A stretch of DNA of 64,000 bases from a virus: positions 1-64,000 of IMG/VR virus record IMGVR_UViG_3300010401_000002. One strand, 5' to 3'. This document shows positions 38,281-46,155 of the stretch, one piece after another (positions within the stretch are counted from its first letter, which is position 1; each line of letters begins with the position of its first letter). Below the pieces are notes generated by a model. That model was not told the origin of the DNA, ran no database searches, and saw only the letters and a list, made by a program, of their open reading frames with translations. Both the position numbers and the translations under genes were made by a program.

Positions 38281-39831
38281 ATGAAAAAACTTACAACCAT
38301 CCTATTAATTCTGACTGCTGTTTTAAGCGGCAAATTCGGGAAAGTAGCGTTCGCTACAGCAACATTTGTTTCACTAAAATATGAAGCAGGGCACTCACAA
38401 AACAAGCGATTAACATTTCAAAGTCCCGCGTGTTCAATATCTGCCATTGGTGATACAGGATTTTACTTTGCTGCTTATACATCAACACTGCCAACAACCT
38501 GCAATCCTGCAAATATTGCTATGTGGGGAGTGGGCAAAAGAACTATGTACAACAGCTTCGACACTACCACGTTTATGAAGGGTGTGTGGCTAAAAGAATC
38601 CGACAGCACAAACCACAACAGCATGGCAAGTGTAACAGGCATTACCATGAGTAACAATGCAGGGCGGATATTGCGTATTCCTATGGATAGCGTACTAACG
38701 GTATTCCCCAACAAAACATTTGTTGCGGCAAATTACTATCCGTTAAGCAGCAATCCAAGTGGCTATATTACAGCAAGCGCATTAAGCCCATACTATTTAG
38801 CATCAAATCCATCGGGCTATATTACCTCATCTGCATTATCACCATATCTTACAGCAAGCACAGCCGCTTCGACCTATTATCTACAAACTAATCCTGCAAA
38901 TTACATTGCTTCGATTAACAGTAGCATGGTTACAACAGCATTAGGATTTACACCTTACAACAATACCAATCCGAATAATTATATATCATCTGTTTCGAGT
39001 AGCGATATAACTACTGCATTGGGTTATACCCCTTATAATAGCTCTAATCCATCAGGTTATATTAGTAGTATAAGTAGCGGGAATATTACAACAGCATTAG
39101 GTTACACGCCCTACAATGCTGCAAATCCATCTAACTATATCAGCAGCATAACAAGCGGCAATGTAACTACGGCTTTAGGATATACTCCCGTTACCAATGC
39201 AAGAACAGTTACAATCAACGGCACAGCACAGGATTTAAGCAGCAACAGAACGTGGAGTGTAGGCACATTGGTTGCGGCAGATACAAATTCGTTAAGTAGC
39301 CGTATAAACTTAAAATTAAACAGTACCGATACAGCCACTTTCAGAACTGCATCGAATAATGCCTATGCGTCATTAACCGGAAGTTATTCAAATCCTTCAT
39401 GGATAACATCGTTAGCACAGTCAAAAGTAACATACACAGGAACCACAGCGCAGTATATCAGGGGTGACGGCACATTAGCAACATTGCCAACCGTAAGCGG
39501 GGCTACAGGAACATTCGGGGTAGTTACTACGGCAAATGGCGTTGTATCGGCAGGTAAAAGAATTGAAGTTTATTCAGGCACAACAAATGCAAGTGGTGTA
39601 TATACCGTAACGTTCGGGACGGCTTATTCAGTTGCTCCAAATATTCAGGCAAGCATTACCAATCAGTCCAGCACTAATCAATATGTTAGAATAGCATCTG
39701 TTAGCACAACAGGTTTTACAATTAACGCCTATTCGTTCAGCACAAACACCCTGCTTGGAATAGTCAACTTAATAGCAACAACAGTAAATGTAACAGGTGC
39801 AACTGTTGACGTTCTTTGCACAGAGAAATAA
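38281..39831 (+). CDS. Fibre-like repeat protein with a signal-peptide-like N-terminus
   Basis: A 516-residue protein. Residues 1-25 look like a Sec signal (MKK, then LTTILLILTAVLSG). Residues about 157-190 hold two NPSGYIT-type repeats; from 218 a 26-residue unit starting TTALGYTPYN recurs at 218, 244, 270 and 296, a repeat known from phage tail fibres. The C-terminal 90 residues (ASGVYTVTFGTAYSVAPNIQ) resemble receptor-binding fibre tips. A fibre with a secretion signal is odd: it may be displayed or released by the host cell, or the signal may serve as a membrane-like anchor. Confidence 0.6.
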   Translation: MKKLTTILLILTAVLSGKFGKVAFATATFVSLKYEAGHSQNKRLTFQSPACSISAIGDTGFYFAAYTSTLPTTCNPANIAMWGVGKRTMYNSFDTTTFMKGVWLKESDSTNHNSMASVTGITMSNNAGRILRIPMDSVLTVFPNKTFVAANYYPLSSNPSGYITASALSPYYLASNPSGYITSSALSPYLTASTAASTYYLQTNPANYIASINSSMVTTALGFTPYNNTNPNNYISSVSSSDITTALGYTPYNSSNPSGYISSISSGNITTALGYTPYNAANPSNYISSITSGNVTTALGYTPVTNARTVTINGTAQDLSSNRTWSVGTLVAADTNSLSSRINLKLNSTDTATFRTASNNAYASLTGSYSNPSWITSLAQSKVTYTGTTAQYIRGDGTLATLPTVSGATGTFGVVTTANGVVSAGKRIEVYSGTTNASGVYTVTFGTAYSVAPNIQASITNQSSTNQYVRIASVSTTGFTINAYSFSTNTLLGIVNLIATTVNVTGATVDVLCTEK

Positions 39832-39853
39832 ACTTTAAAACCCATATAACAAC

Positions 39854-40105
39854 ATGAACTACTACAAATTAATTGACGGTGACATAGAAAATTACTATGC
39901 AGAAGGTGAATCTAATGTTACTTCAATTACACTAACCTACAAGGATTCTGTATTAGACAGCGCGGATTACGACCCAACGATAGAGGACGTTCCTATGGAA
40001 GCCATTTCATCCGACTTCGATGAATTTGTACAGGCAAGGTCTGTTGCAGAGGGGTTACACGATGATGGTTTTGCGTTTGTTGGCACAAGTCCAATCCACC
40101 ACTAA
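39854..40105 (+). CDS. Hypothetical acidic protein
   Basis: Eighty-three residues, strongly acidic (many Asp/Glu/Tyr), following the fibre-like gene by 22 nt. No recognised domain; possibly a fibre-assembly factor by position. Confidence 0.6.
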   Translation: MNYYKLIDGDIENYYAEGESNVTSITLTYKDSVLDSADYDPTIEDVPMEAISSDFDEFVQARSVAEGLHDDGFAFVGTSPIHH

Positions 40106-40108
40106 TAC

Positions 40109-40504
40109 ATGTTTAAAAACCTTACTACCATTGAGGTTGCAAACGTGCTTAAATATGGCATATTAATCGTACTTATACTTAATTTAGTTGGGTATGATTG
40201 CTTTGGCATAATTCATTCACTAAATGACACCTCCGACCCCACTAAAAGGTATTTAAGCGATACGGTATTCTTTTGCTGTACTTCGCTTAGTTGGGTTGTT
40301 ATGGCACACACATTAGGAATAGTTAGAAGCAATTTATTTCAACCATTCAAGTGGCTTGCTGTGCTTACAACTATCCTGATAGCATATACTTGGAACGCCT
40401 TCTTAGACGAAGCATTTTTTGACCCTCAAAAATTAGGATGGAACGAGTTGGTTTTCGGCATTTTAACACCTATATTTGCAGTAAGAAAATATATTAAGAA
40501 ATGA
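40109..40504 (+). CDS. Multi-pass membrane protein (lysis-region)
   Basis: A 131-residue protein with about three to four hydrophobic segments (ILIVLILNLVGY, VFFCCTSLSWVVMAHTLGI, WLAVLTTILIAYTW, LVFGILTPIFAV) and a basic C-terminus. Size and company of other small membrane proteins suggest a holin or related lysis protein; no family match is claimed. It overlaps the next gene by 4 nt. Confidence 0.5.
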   Translation: MFKNLTTIEVANVLKYGILIVLILNLVGYDCFGIIHSLNDTSDPTKRYLSDTVFFCCTSLSWVVMAHTLGIVRSNLFQPFKWLAVLTTILIAYTWNAFLDEAFFDPQKLGWNELVFGILTPIFAVRKYIKK

Positions 40505-40878
40505 TGCTATTGCAGGCGGACAAAATAATAGACAGCATGAGTGACGGCCTGAAAGAGGCTGTTCTTAAATCAGATGCAAATGATACATCGGTAATAGTAT
40601 TTTTCTTAGGATTACTCTTTCTTGTAGGAGCTGTTATAATCGTAGCGGTTATGTACCGACAAATGCGGGCTGACAGGAAAGAAATTATACAAATTCAGAA
40701 AGACCATGCTGAAAAAATGGAAGATATTATTACCGTCCGAAATGAAACGATGGAGCGTGTAAATGAATCTTTAAGAAGTGTAGCAGCAGCATCGGCAGGG
40801 ATAATAGCAACAGTAGAAGGACATTCACAATTATTAAAATCAGTACAGGACTTAATTATAACCAAACTCTTGAAATAA
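40501..40878 (+). CDS. One-helix membrane protein with coiled coil
   Basis: A 125-residue protein: short N-terminal region, one transmembrane helix (VIVFFLGLLFLVGAVIIVAV), then a charged coiled coil. The form is that of a phage membrane protein exposed on one side of the membrane, in a gene group that may carry lysis functions. Confidence 0.55.
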   Translation: MMLLQADKIIDSMSDGLKEAVLKSDANDTSVIVFFLGLLFLVGAVIIVAVMYRQMRADRKEIIQIQKDHAEKMEDIITVRNETMERVNESLRSVAAASAGIIATVEGHSQLLKSVQDLIITKLLK

Positions 40879-40885
40879 ACCCAAA

Positions 40886-41209
40886 GTGATAAAACTACTC
40901 CCTATAGCGTTTTTAGACCTGATGATGTTAGGGGTAACTTTTAGCGGGGCTGTATTCACTTTGATTAAGTTTGTGAAAAACAAATTACAACTTACAAGAC
41001 GCGATTGGGTTCTACTTGGTATGTATTGGAGTTACACGCTTTTTATAATGTTGACGTTTTTATTGGAATACATCGTTTACATTCAATGCGATATTGAATT
41101 TAATCAATCAATTTATAGTTGGATATTGATTACTCGCGGGGTTGGGTGCATCTTTACTTGGCTTGCAATAACGTGGTCAAGTGGATATAAGTTTGGGGGT
41201 GAAAATTGA
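40886..41209 (+). CDS. Multi-pass membrane protein (GTG start)
   Basis: A 107-residue protein with three hydrophobic segments (FLDLMMLGVTFSGAVFTLI, LLGMYWSYTLFIMLTFLLEY, ILITRGVGCIFTWLAI). It starts with GTG 7 nt after the previous stop and overlaps the next gene by 4 nt. Holin-like by shape and context only. Confidence 0.5.
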   Translation: MIKLLPIAFLDLMMLGVTFSGAVFTLIKFVKNKLQLTRRDWVLLGMYWSYTLFIMLTFLLEYIVYIQCDIEFNQSIYSWILITRGVGCIFTWLAITWSSGYKFGGEN

Positions 41210-41532
41210 GTGCATCCTCCGAAAATGGCAATGGTATAACGTGGTCGCGTTACATAGTAGCATTTGCCTTTTTCTTAACGGTACAAGCTGCGGTTTTGGG
41301 GCCTGTTTTGTCAAGGCTTGGTGATATTCAAACACAGATTGATAAGCACGAAGCGTTGCCCCATCACTACGGGACTGCGGAGAAGTTGTCTGCTACGGAA
41401 GTTAAGTTTACTGAGGTGGAAACCCAGCTACGTTCGCAAAAAGAAGTTTCGGAAATAAGAATTGCGGCACTTCAAAAACAGATTGATGAACTGAAATTTG
41501 AAATACAGAAAATTAAAGATGGAAGAAAGTAA
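41206..41532 (+). CDS. Membrane-anchored coiled-coil protein; inner-spanin-like (TTG start)
   Basis: A 108-residue protein with one N-terminal helix (YIVAFAFFLTVQAAVLGPVL) and a long charged coiled coil, the layout of inner-membrane spanins (Rz). No ATG is available near the frame start; TTG at 41206 overlaps the previous stop. The next small gene starts inside its 3' end, as Rz1 does in Rz. The spanin idea is inference. Confidence 0.45.
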   Translation: MSASSENGNGITWSRYIVAFAFFLTVQAAVLGPVLSRLGDIQTQIDKHEALPHHYGTAEKLSATEVKFTEVETQLRSQKEVSEIRIAALQKQIDELKFEIQKIKDGRK

Positions 41533-41620
41533 GTCTAACATCAACACCACCATTCTATCAATAGCACTCGCTTTATTCTGTGCGGGCTGCATCTACCTCT
41601 ACTACTGCTATACACACTAA
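41519..41620 (+). CDS. Tiny membrane protein, lipobox-like; outer-spanin candidate
   Basis: Thirty-three residues with one hydrophobic segment and a CAGC motif (ILSIALALFCAGCIY), close to a lipobox but with Cys at the -3 position. Only 10 residues follow, which is short for an outer spanin. It overlaps the 3' end of 41206-41532 by 14 nt. Confidence 0.35.
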   Translation: MEESKSNINTTILSIALALFCAGCIYLYYCYTH

Positions 41621-41624
41621 GACT

Positions 41625-41723
41625 ATGCGCATTTCCCGTTTCACCCGCGACTTGATTATTATTGGAGTGATGATTGGCGCTGCGATGGTGAGCGTGGTGT
41701 GGAGGGCGAAGTTTTCAGGGTGA
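41625..41723 (+). CDS. Tiny one-helix membrane protein
   Basis: Thirty-two residues: basic N-terminus, a hydrophobic helix (LIIIGVMIGAAMVSVVW) and a basic end. Starts 4 nt after the preceding stop. Function unknown; one of several such genes in this genome. Confidence 0.4.
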   Translation: MRISRFTRDLIIIGVMIGAAMVSVVWRAKFSG

Positions 41724-41769
41724 TAATCAATGCTTTAATTATACTGCATTAAAAAATAATTAAAAACGC

Positions 41770-41799
41770 TTGACAATTGATTTTTCGTTATTATCTTTA
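41770..41799 (+). promoter_or_regulatory. Promoter before accessory region
   Basis: TTG (41770-41772), 19-nt spacer, TATCTTTA (41792-41799), one mismatch to TAnnTTTG and the same spacing as at 36859. It lies 8 nt upstream of the ATG at 41808. Confidence 0.55.
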
Positions 41800-41807
41800 C
41801 GCCCGAA

Positions 41808-41966
41808 ATGAAACAGAAATCTACAAAGGGTCGAAAAAAGCTATCTCCATTAGAGAAGAAAATTGAAGTTAGATTTTTTCTTGAAAATAAAATAATATTG
41901 GCTAATGGCGGTAAAGAAAAATACATTGAGAAATGTAAATCATTAGCGGCAAAGGTTAAGAACTAA
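41808..41966 (+). CDS. Small basic protein
   Basis: Fifty-two residues, Lys-rich (MKQKSTKGRKKLSPLEKKIE), mainly helical. It follows directly on a promoter, so it is the first gene of the accessory transcript. It could bind nucleic acid but no motif proves this. Confidence 0.5.
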   Translation: MKQKSTKGRKKLSPLEKKIEVRFFLENKIILANGGKEKYIEKCKSLAAKVKN

Positions 41967-42053
41967 TCGGGTTTCGGAGTGTTTCTCGATAAATCCCCTG
42001 TATATCGCAGGGGTGGCTAATAGGAACAGACTATTCCCCGATGGGGGTAACTA
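41966..42053 (+). ncRNA. Structured leader or RNA element with successive hairpins
   Basis: In the 114-nt gap before 42081, three hairpins can form: ATCGGG with TCTCGAT (around 41966-41991), CCCCTG/CAGGGG (41995-42013, loop 7), and CCCC/GGGG (42036-42046). These are GC-rich in an AT-rich region. It may be a 5' leader of the next gene, an attenuator or a small RNA. No known family was recognised and there is no T-run terminator. Confidence 0.3.
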
Positions 42054-42080
42054 AGCAGTAAACTATAAACAAATAAAACT

Positions 42081-42929
42081 ATGCTAAACATTTTCAAAAG
42101 GTCTATCAAAGGCGAAAACGTAACTGCCGATATAAAGGTTGCGGAGAAAAAATATCCAAAAGAAGTTATTGAAATACACAATCATTTTAATGGTGCTGGT
42201 GAAGCACTTTTAGCGGAAGCACAGCGAACTTTGTCTTTTTGTAGGGAGCGTGATAAAGAAAAAGGTAAGCTACTTAATAGTATTGGGTTCGTAAACACAC
42301 CACAGGCTAAAGAGGTAAAGGAGCTTGAAGTAAGGGAATATGATGCAGAGAAAACCGCTAACTTGGTTGAGTATTACAGAATAAATTATCCCAACAATAA
42401 ATTCATTACAGAAAGAATCGTAAAATGGATTTGCGAAAAATACAACCTTGTGTGTGGTGACGTGTCTTTGTACAAAGGGTTTGTGCCAACGGAAAAACTT
42501 AAACAAATACAATCGTTTAAAGTTAATAAAAATGACAGAGGTTACGCAGAAATAAGAAACCGAGAAACAAAAGAATTGATAGCATGCTTATCTAAATCAG
42601 ACCTTGCAGATAAAAACCTTGATTGGTGCAGGGAATGTATTGACGACAACAAAGAGTTTTACACCACAAGTTGTTCATCGTTCAGAACTAAATTTGCATC
42701 TTACAATTTAAATGACCACTTAAAAGTTTACCCTGTTGGACAAACATTAAAGATTTGCGCCCCAATAAAAGACATGGATACCACAGGGATGAAACTAAGC
42801 GGCTACAAATTAGAAAAGCACATTCCCGACCCTGTTGTATTGCAACCTGTAAATGGCGGCTACCTTATCGTAACCGCGTGGGGTGACGAGGCATCGGATG
42901 AATTAGTTGTAAATCAGAAAATGAATTAA
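42081..42929 (+). CDS. Hypothetical phage protein
   Basis: A 282-residue protein with a helical N-terminal half and a mixed C-terminal half containing several Cys residues (DWCRECIDDN, TTSCSS). No fold recognised. It is followed at 12 nt by the clamp-like gene, so a link to DNA metabolism is possible. Confidence 0.6.
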   Translation: MLNIFKRSIKGENVTADIKVAEKKYPKEVIEIHNHFNGAGEALLAEAQRTLSFCRERDKEKGKLLNSIGFVNTPQAKEVKELEVREYDAEKTANLVEYYRINYPNNKFITERIVKWICEKYNLVCGDVSLYKGFVPTEKLKQIQSFKVNKNDRGYAEIRNRETKELIACLSKSDLADKNLDWCRECIDDNKEFYTTSCSSFRTKFASYNLNDHLKVYPVGQTLKICAPIKDMDTTGMKLSGYKLEKHIPDPVVLQPVNGGYLIVTAWGDEASDELVVNQKMN

Positions 42930-42940
42930 TAAATAAAATA

Positions 42941-43492
42941 ATGGCAAAACAGAAACTTTTAAAACCGATTCATTTGGCTTGCAGCGATGATGATATGCGA
43001 CCAATATTACAGCACATTTATATTGATAAGGGATGTGCAATTGCGACCAATGGAAATATAATGGTTAAGTCTGACCTTATGGAAAACTCTTTGATTAATG
43101 ACCAACAGATTGTTGATAGCCTTGAAGGGAAACTGATTCACAAAGATGTTTGGAAAGACTTAATAAAAGCTGCGCGAATTACGGTTTCGGAAGATAAGAT
43201 TAATGCTTATACAAGCGGAGGAGTGATTGAGTATCCGTTTGCGGAACCTATGGGTGAAGATGGTAAGCCATTGCGTTACCCTAATTACAATACAATTATC
43301 CCTCCTGATTCTGCTAAACAGGAAGTGGCTGAATTTGGATTGAGCAGCGAACTTTTTGCTATTATAGGAAAGGCATTAAAAACAGACAGGCTTAAATGTG
43401 TTCTGAATGGTCGTAATAAAGCGATTTGTGTTACACCTATTGATACTTATGAGGAGTTTGCTATCATTATGCCTATTGATGTTAGTTTGTAA
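42941..43492 (+). CDS. Sliding-clamp-like protein (beta-clamp domain)
   Basis: A 183-residue protein. The opening (IHLACSDDDMRPILQHIYID, then GCAIATNGNIMVK) and the later RYPNYNTIIPPD match patterns seen in beta-clamp domains (conserved D..R..L at the start, A-T-D-G-like loop, P-N-Y..I-P). Bacterial clamps have three such domains in about 370 residues; this has about one and a half, so it could multimerise, act as a clamp mimic, or modulate the host polymerase. A terminator follows. Confidence 0.55.
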   Translation: MAKQKLLKPIHLACSDDDMRPILQHIYIDKGCAIATNGNIMVKSDLMENSLINDQQIVDSLEGKLIHKDVWKDLIKAARITVSEDKINAYTSGGVIEYPFAEPMGEDGKPLRYPNYNTIIPPDSAKQEVAEFGLSSELFAIIGKALKTDRLKCVLNGRNKAICVTPIDTYEEFAIIMPIDVSL

Positions 43493-43513
43493 AAACTTGG
43501 TTGGTTTAGGTTA

Positions 43514-43555
43514 AGGGCAAGCGGTCTGGTTAACGTAAGACTTGCCCTATTTTTA
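43514..43555 (+). terminator. Terminator after clamp-like gene
   Basis: Arms AGGGCAA (43514-43520) and TTGCCCT (43542-43548) with an inner GTCT/AGAC extension after a 3-nt bulge, followed by ATTTTT. Confidence 0.75.
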
Positions 43556-43578
43556 AAGAGTAATTAAACAAAAGCAAA

Positions 43579-43920
43579 ATGAACGATAACACAACAAAAC
43601 TTTTAGAACAGTTAGCAAATAAGTTAGGCACAACAAGCGGATACCTATGGGGTGTGTTAGTAAAACAAGCACCCGTAAGCGCGACTATAACATTAATGTA
43701 TCTGCTGCTAACAATTGCTTACGGCTTTGTCTTATATAAGACATATAAGAAAGCGTTTTCAGTATATGCAATGCCGAGGTTCTTTTGGATTGGTGCTGCT
43801 GTGTTATTTGGAATTATATTTATAATATTATTCTTTTCCTTAGATAATATTATCAACGGTTATTTTAATCCTGAATATTGGGCTTTAAATAAAATTCTTG
43901 AATCTATAAAATCATATTAA
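43579..43920 (+). CDS. Two-helix membrane protein
   Basis: A 113-residue protein with hydrophobic segments at about 36-52 and 68-88 and a short basic loop between. Hairpin membrane proteins of this size are common in Bacteroidota phages. It begins a new unit after the terminator and is followed by a tiny membrane protein at 43922. Confidence 0.55.
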   Translation: MNDNTTKLLEQLANKLGTTSGYLWGVLVKQAPVSATITLMYLLLTIAYGFVLYKTYKKAFSVYAMPRFFWIGAAVLFGIIFIILFFSLDNIINGYFNPEYWALNKILESIKSY

Positions 43921-43921
43921 C

Positions 43922-44035
43922 ATGGTAATCTACATCGCATACTTATTAATAGCAGCAGCATTTATCTACGGTGGTAGGTTGATATACATTGGAATTAAGA
44001 ATGGGGAACATAATGAGTTATTCAAATGGGTATAG
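43922..44035 (+). CDS. Tiny one-helix membrane protein
   Basis: Thirty-seven residues with a hydrophobic helix (MVIYIAYLLIAAAFIYGG) and a charged tail. Begins 1 nt after the previous stop and overlaps the next gene by 10 nt. Function unknown. Confidence 0.45.
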   Translation: MVIYIAYLLIAAAFIYGGRLIYIGIKNGEHNELFKWV

Positions 44036-44232
44036 AAAGCACAAAGACAGTAAGGAGAAGTAGCGCAACGTATATGCTTGGATTAAAGGGCGTTGTTTTA
44101 TACGGGCACGAAAGCAATGAAAAACTTGCTGAATTATTGTACCGCGAAAGGGAGAGTATCTTTGAGAATTACGATGTGGTGGATGACGCTTACGAAGGTG
44201 ACGAATCAGATAACTTTAAAGCGGGATGGTGA
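44026..44232 (+). CDS. Hypothetical small protein
   Basis: Sixty-eight residues, basic at the start and acidic at the end. Overlaps both neighbours (10 nt before, 7 nt after). No recognised family. Confidence 0.6.
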   Translation: MGIESTKTVRRSSATYMLGLKGVVLYGHESNEKLAELLYRERESIFENYDVVDDAYEGDESDNFKAGW

Positions 44233-44477
44233 TGGAAAACGATTGGGTAGATATAAAAGATAGATTGCCAGAAACAAAAAAAGCTGCGGGAAAAACTCTT
44301 TGTACGCACAGGTCAGATGTTGTGGAAACGTATTCTCCTAAAAGCGACGAGACAATCGAATTTGTTGAGTTAAATTATTTTGCAAGATATACCTACAACA
44401 CAAAGGGCAGTTGGTTTCGTGACGACAGTTTAATTACCCATTGGAGGCCGTTCACCCCACCTACTACCACCCCATAA
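44226..44477 (+). CDS. DUF551 family protein
   Basis: An 83-residue protein opening with W-V-D-I-K-D-R-L-P-E and closing with HWRPFTPP, the two ends that define DUF551, a phage/prophage family of unknown function. The start could also be the third codon (44232). Confidence 0.65.
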   Translation: MVMENDWVDIKDRLPETKKAAGKTLCTHRSDVVETYSPKSDETIEFVELNYFARYTYNTKGSWFRDDSLITHWRPFTPPTTTP

Positions 44478-44498
44478 GGAAAAATAATTTAAAAAATA

Positions 44499-44708
44499 AT
44501 GCACTACAAAATAGTAAAATACATATTTAAAAGCGGTCGTGTTGAGTATAGCCCGTTTGTTAAGAAGTGGTTTGGGTGGGTTGCTATAACACGCAACGGT
44601 GGGACATTTATAGAAAGGGTGGTGTGTGATGAACTTGAAAGGGCTGAACGGCTGATTGAGTTGCATAAATCGGGGAATACTAAGTTGGTTAAAAGGGAGG
44701 TGGTATAA
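44499..44708 (+). CDS. Hypothetical small protein
   Basis: Sixty-nine basic residues with two short strand-like stretches around FGWVAITRNGG. Overlaps the next start by 1 nt. No recognised family. Confidence 0.55.
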   Translation: MHYKIVKYIFKSGRVEYSPFVKKWFGWVAITRNGGTFIERVVCDELERAERLIELHKSGNTKLVKREVV

Positions 44709-44974
44709 TGGAAGAAGAAAAAATATTCACATTCACAGAGTACAGTGCTGACAGGCCACCAAAAGCAATCAGGAAAAAAGAATCTGAATTGAGTGCTGCT
44801 GATAAGGCTTATCTGTTAGGAGAGTTGATACATAGGTTTAATCACAATACTCGCGAAAATCAAGATAAGTTTTTAAGAATGATTGTTGAGGATTATGAGG
44901 AAAAGCATTATAACAAAGAGGCGTTGCATGATTTTGAAACGTTTGGGGATAGGAATAAATTGAAAAAACTATAA
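44708..44974 (+). CDS. Hypothetical helical protein
   Basis: Eighty-eight charged residues, mostly helix. Starts on the last base of the previous stop and ends 12 nt before the recombination-type genes. No recognised family. Confidence 0.55.
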   Translation: MEEEKIFTFTEYSADRPPKAIRKKESELSAADKAYLLGELIHRFNHNTRENQDKFLRMIVEDYEEKHYNKEALHDFETFGDRNKLKKL

Positions 44975-44986
44975 ATAAAAAACAAT

Positions 44987-45493
44987 ATGCCAAATTACAG
45001 AGCAGTTTACAAGTCAGACCACTTAGGCGTTATAGACTTGGAGGAATGGGTTGAACAGAGCAAATCGTTAGTGTTCACGATTAAAGAAGTTAAACAGGAA
45101 ATAGGTGTAACTGTTGCAGGTAACAAAGGCAACTATAACATAGCTTATTTTGTTGAACCTATAAAGCCATTAGTTCTCAACGCAACTAACGCCAACACTG
45201 TACGCAAGTTGGGTCGTTTCGGAACAGACGTTGATACATGGAAAAATATTCCTGTTGAGTTATACATTGATAACACCGTAAAAATGAAAGGTCAGGTTGT
45301 TGGTGGGGTAAGGATAAAGACGGTTAGCCCTACTCCGCGACCTGTAATTAATCCTGATAATGCTATTAAGATATTATCTGCATCAACTACACTTGCTGAA
45401 TTGCAAACAAATTGGGGTAAGTTAAGCAAGGATGAACAGGCGTTACCGATAGTAATAAATAAGAAAGATTCACTTAAAGCAACCCTGAAATGA
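44987..45493 (+). CDS. Probable recombination-module accessory protein
   Basis: A 168-residue protein, beta-rich in the first 110 residues (TVRKLGRFGTDVDTWKNIPV), with a short helical C-terminus. Similar small proteins often sit just upstream of YqaJ-type exonucleases in Bacteroidota phages. Its stop overlaps the exonuclease start by 4 nt. A role in single-strand DNA handling is a guess from context. Confidence 0.5.
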   Translation: MPNYRAVYKSDHLGVIDLEEWVEQSKSLVFTIKEVKQEIGVTVAGNKGNYNIAYFVEPIKPLVLNATNANTVRKLGRFGTDVDTWKNIPVELYIDNTVKMKGQVVGGVRIKTVSPTPRPVINPDNAIKILSASTTLAELQTNWGKLSKDEQALPIVINKKDSLKATLK

Positions 45494-46140
45494 TAGCAAT
45501 GTTTGATGTGGTTCAGGGAGAACAGCAATGGTTTGAGATTCGATGGGGTAAAGTAGGTGGCACACTTGCAAAAGGTTTGTTTGTTGATAGCGATACCCTT
45601 ATGATAAAAATGCTTGCAGATAAATTAGAGGAATTTGAATTGAGTGAAGATGATTTTCAAAGTGCCGCAATGGAAAATGGGACTATGCTTGAACCCGAAG
45701 CAAGGGCGCAACTGTCAGACTATACAAATCTTAAATTTTTACCCTGCGGTTGGCTGCAATCTGAATCAATCCCAATATTGGGTATAAGCCCAGATGGTAT
45801 AACAGAGGACTTAAAAACAACTTGTGAATTAAAGTGTCCTGAAAGAGCAAAGCACACAAGCACAGTTTACAATAAAGAAATACCATTAGATAATATTCAT
45901 CAATGCGTACACTACTTTACGGTAAACTCAAAACTCGAAAAACATTATTTTGTTTCATTCAGGCCGCAAAGTAAAGTGCCATTGTTTGTAAAAGAGTTGA
46001 CAAGGGATAGTTTGGTGAACTTAGGAACAGCAAGTAAACCACAAATAAAAACAGTTGGCGAATGGTCACAACTTGCAAGGGCAAATGCAATTGTTTTACA
46101 AGCAAAAATAAACGAAGGGGAAATCAAGGTAACATTTTAA
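45490..46140 (+). CDS. YqaJ/lambda-exonuclease-type viral recombinase
   Basis: A 216-residue nuclease. Signatures in order: QGEQQWFEIRWGKVGGT near the N-terminus, MENGTMLEPEARAQL (about 56-70), ISPDG (about 98-102) and ELKCPE (about 112-117), which together give the PD-(D/E)xK active site of the YqaJ family. It degrades one strand of DNA ends so that an annealing protein can act. Usual partner genes (RecT/Beta/Erf) are not obvious here. Confidence 0.85.
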   Translation: MIAMFDVVQGEQQWFEIRWGKVGGTLAKGLFVDSDTLMIKMLADKLEEFELSEDDFQSAAMENGTMLEPEARAQLSDYTNLKFLPCGWLQSESIPILGISPDGITEDLKTTCELKCPERAKHTSTVYNKEIPLDNIHQCVHYFTVNSKLEKHYFVSFRPQSKVPLFVKELTRDSLVNLGTASKPQIKTVGEWSQLARANAIVLQAKINEGEIKVTF

Positions 46141-46155
46141 ATATAATCAATCATT

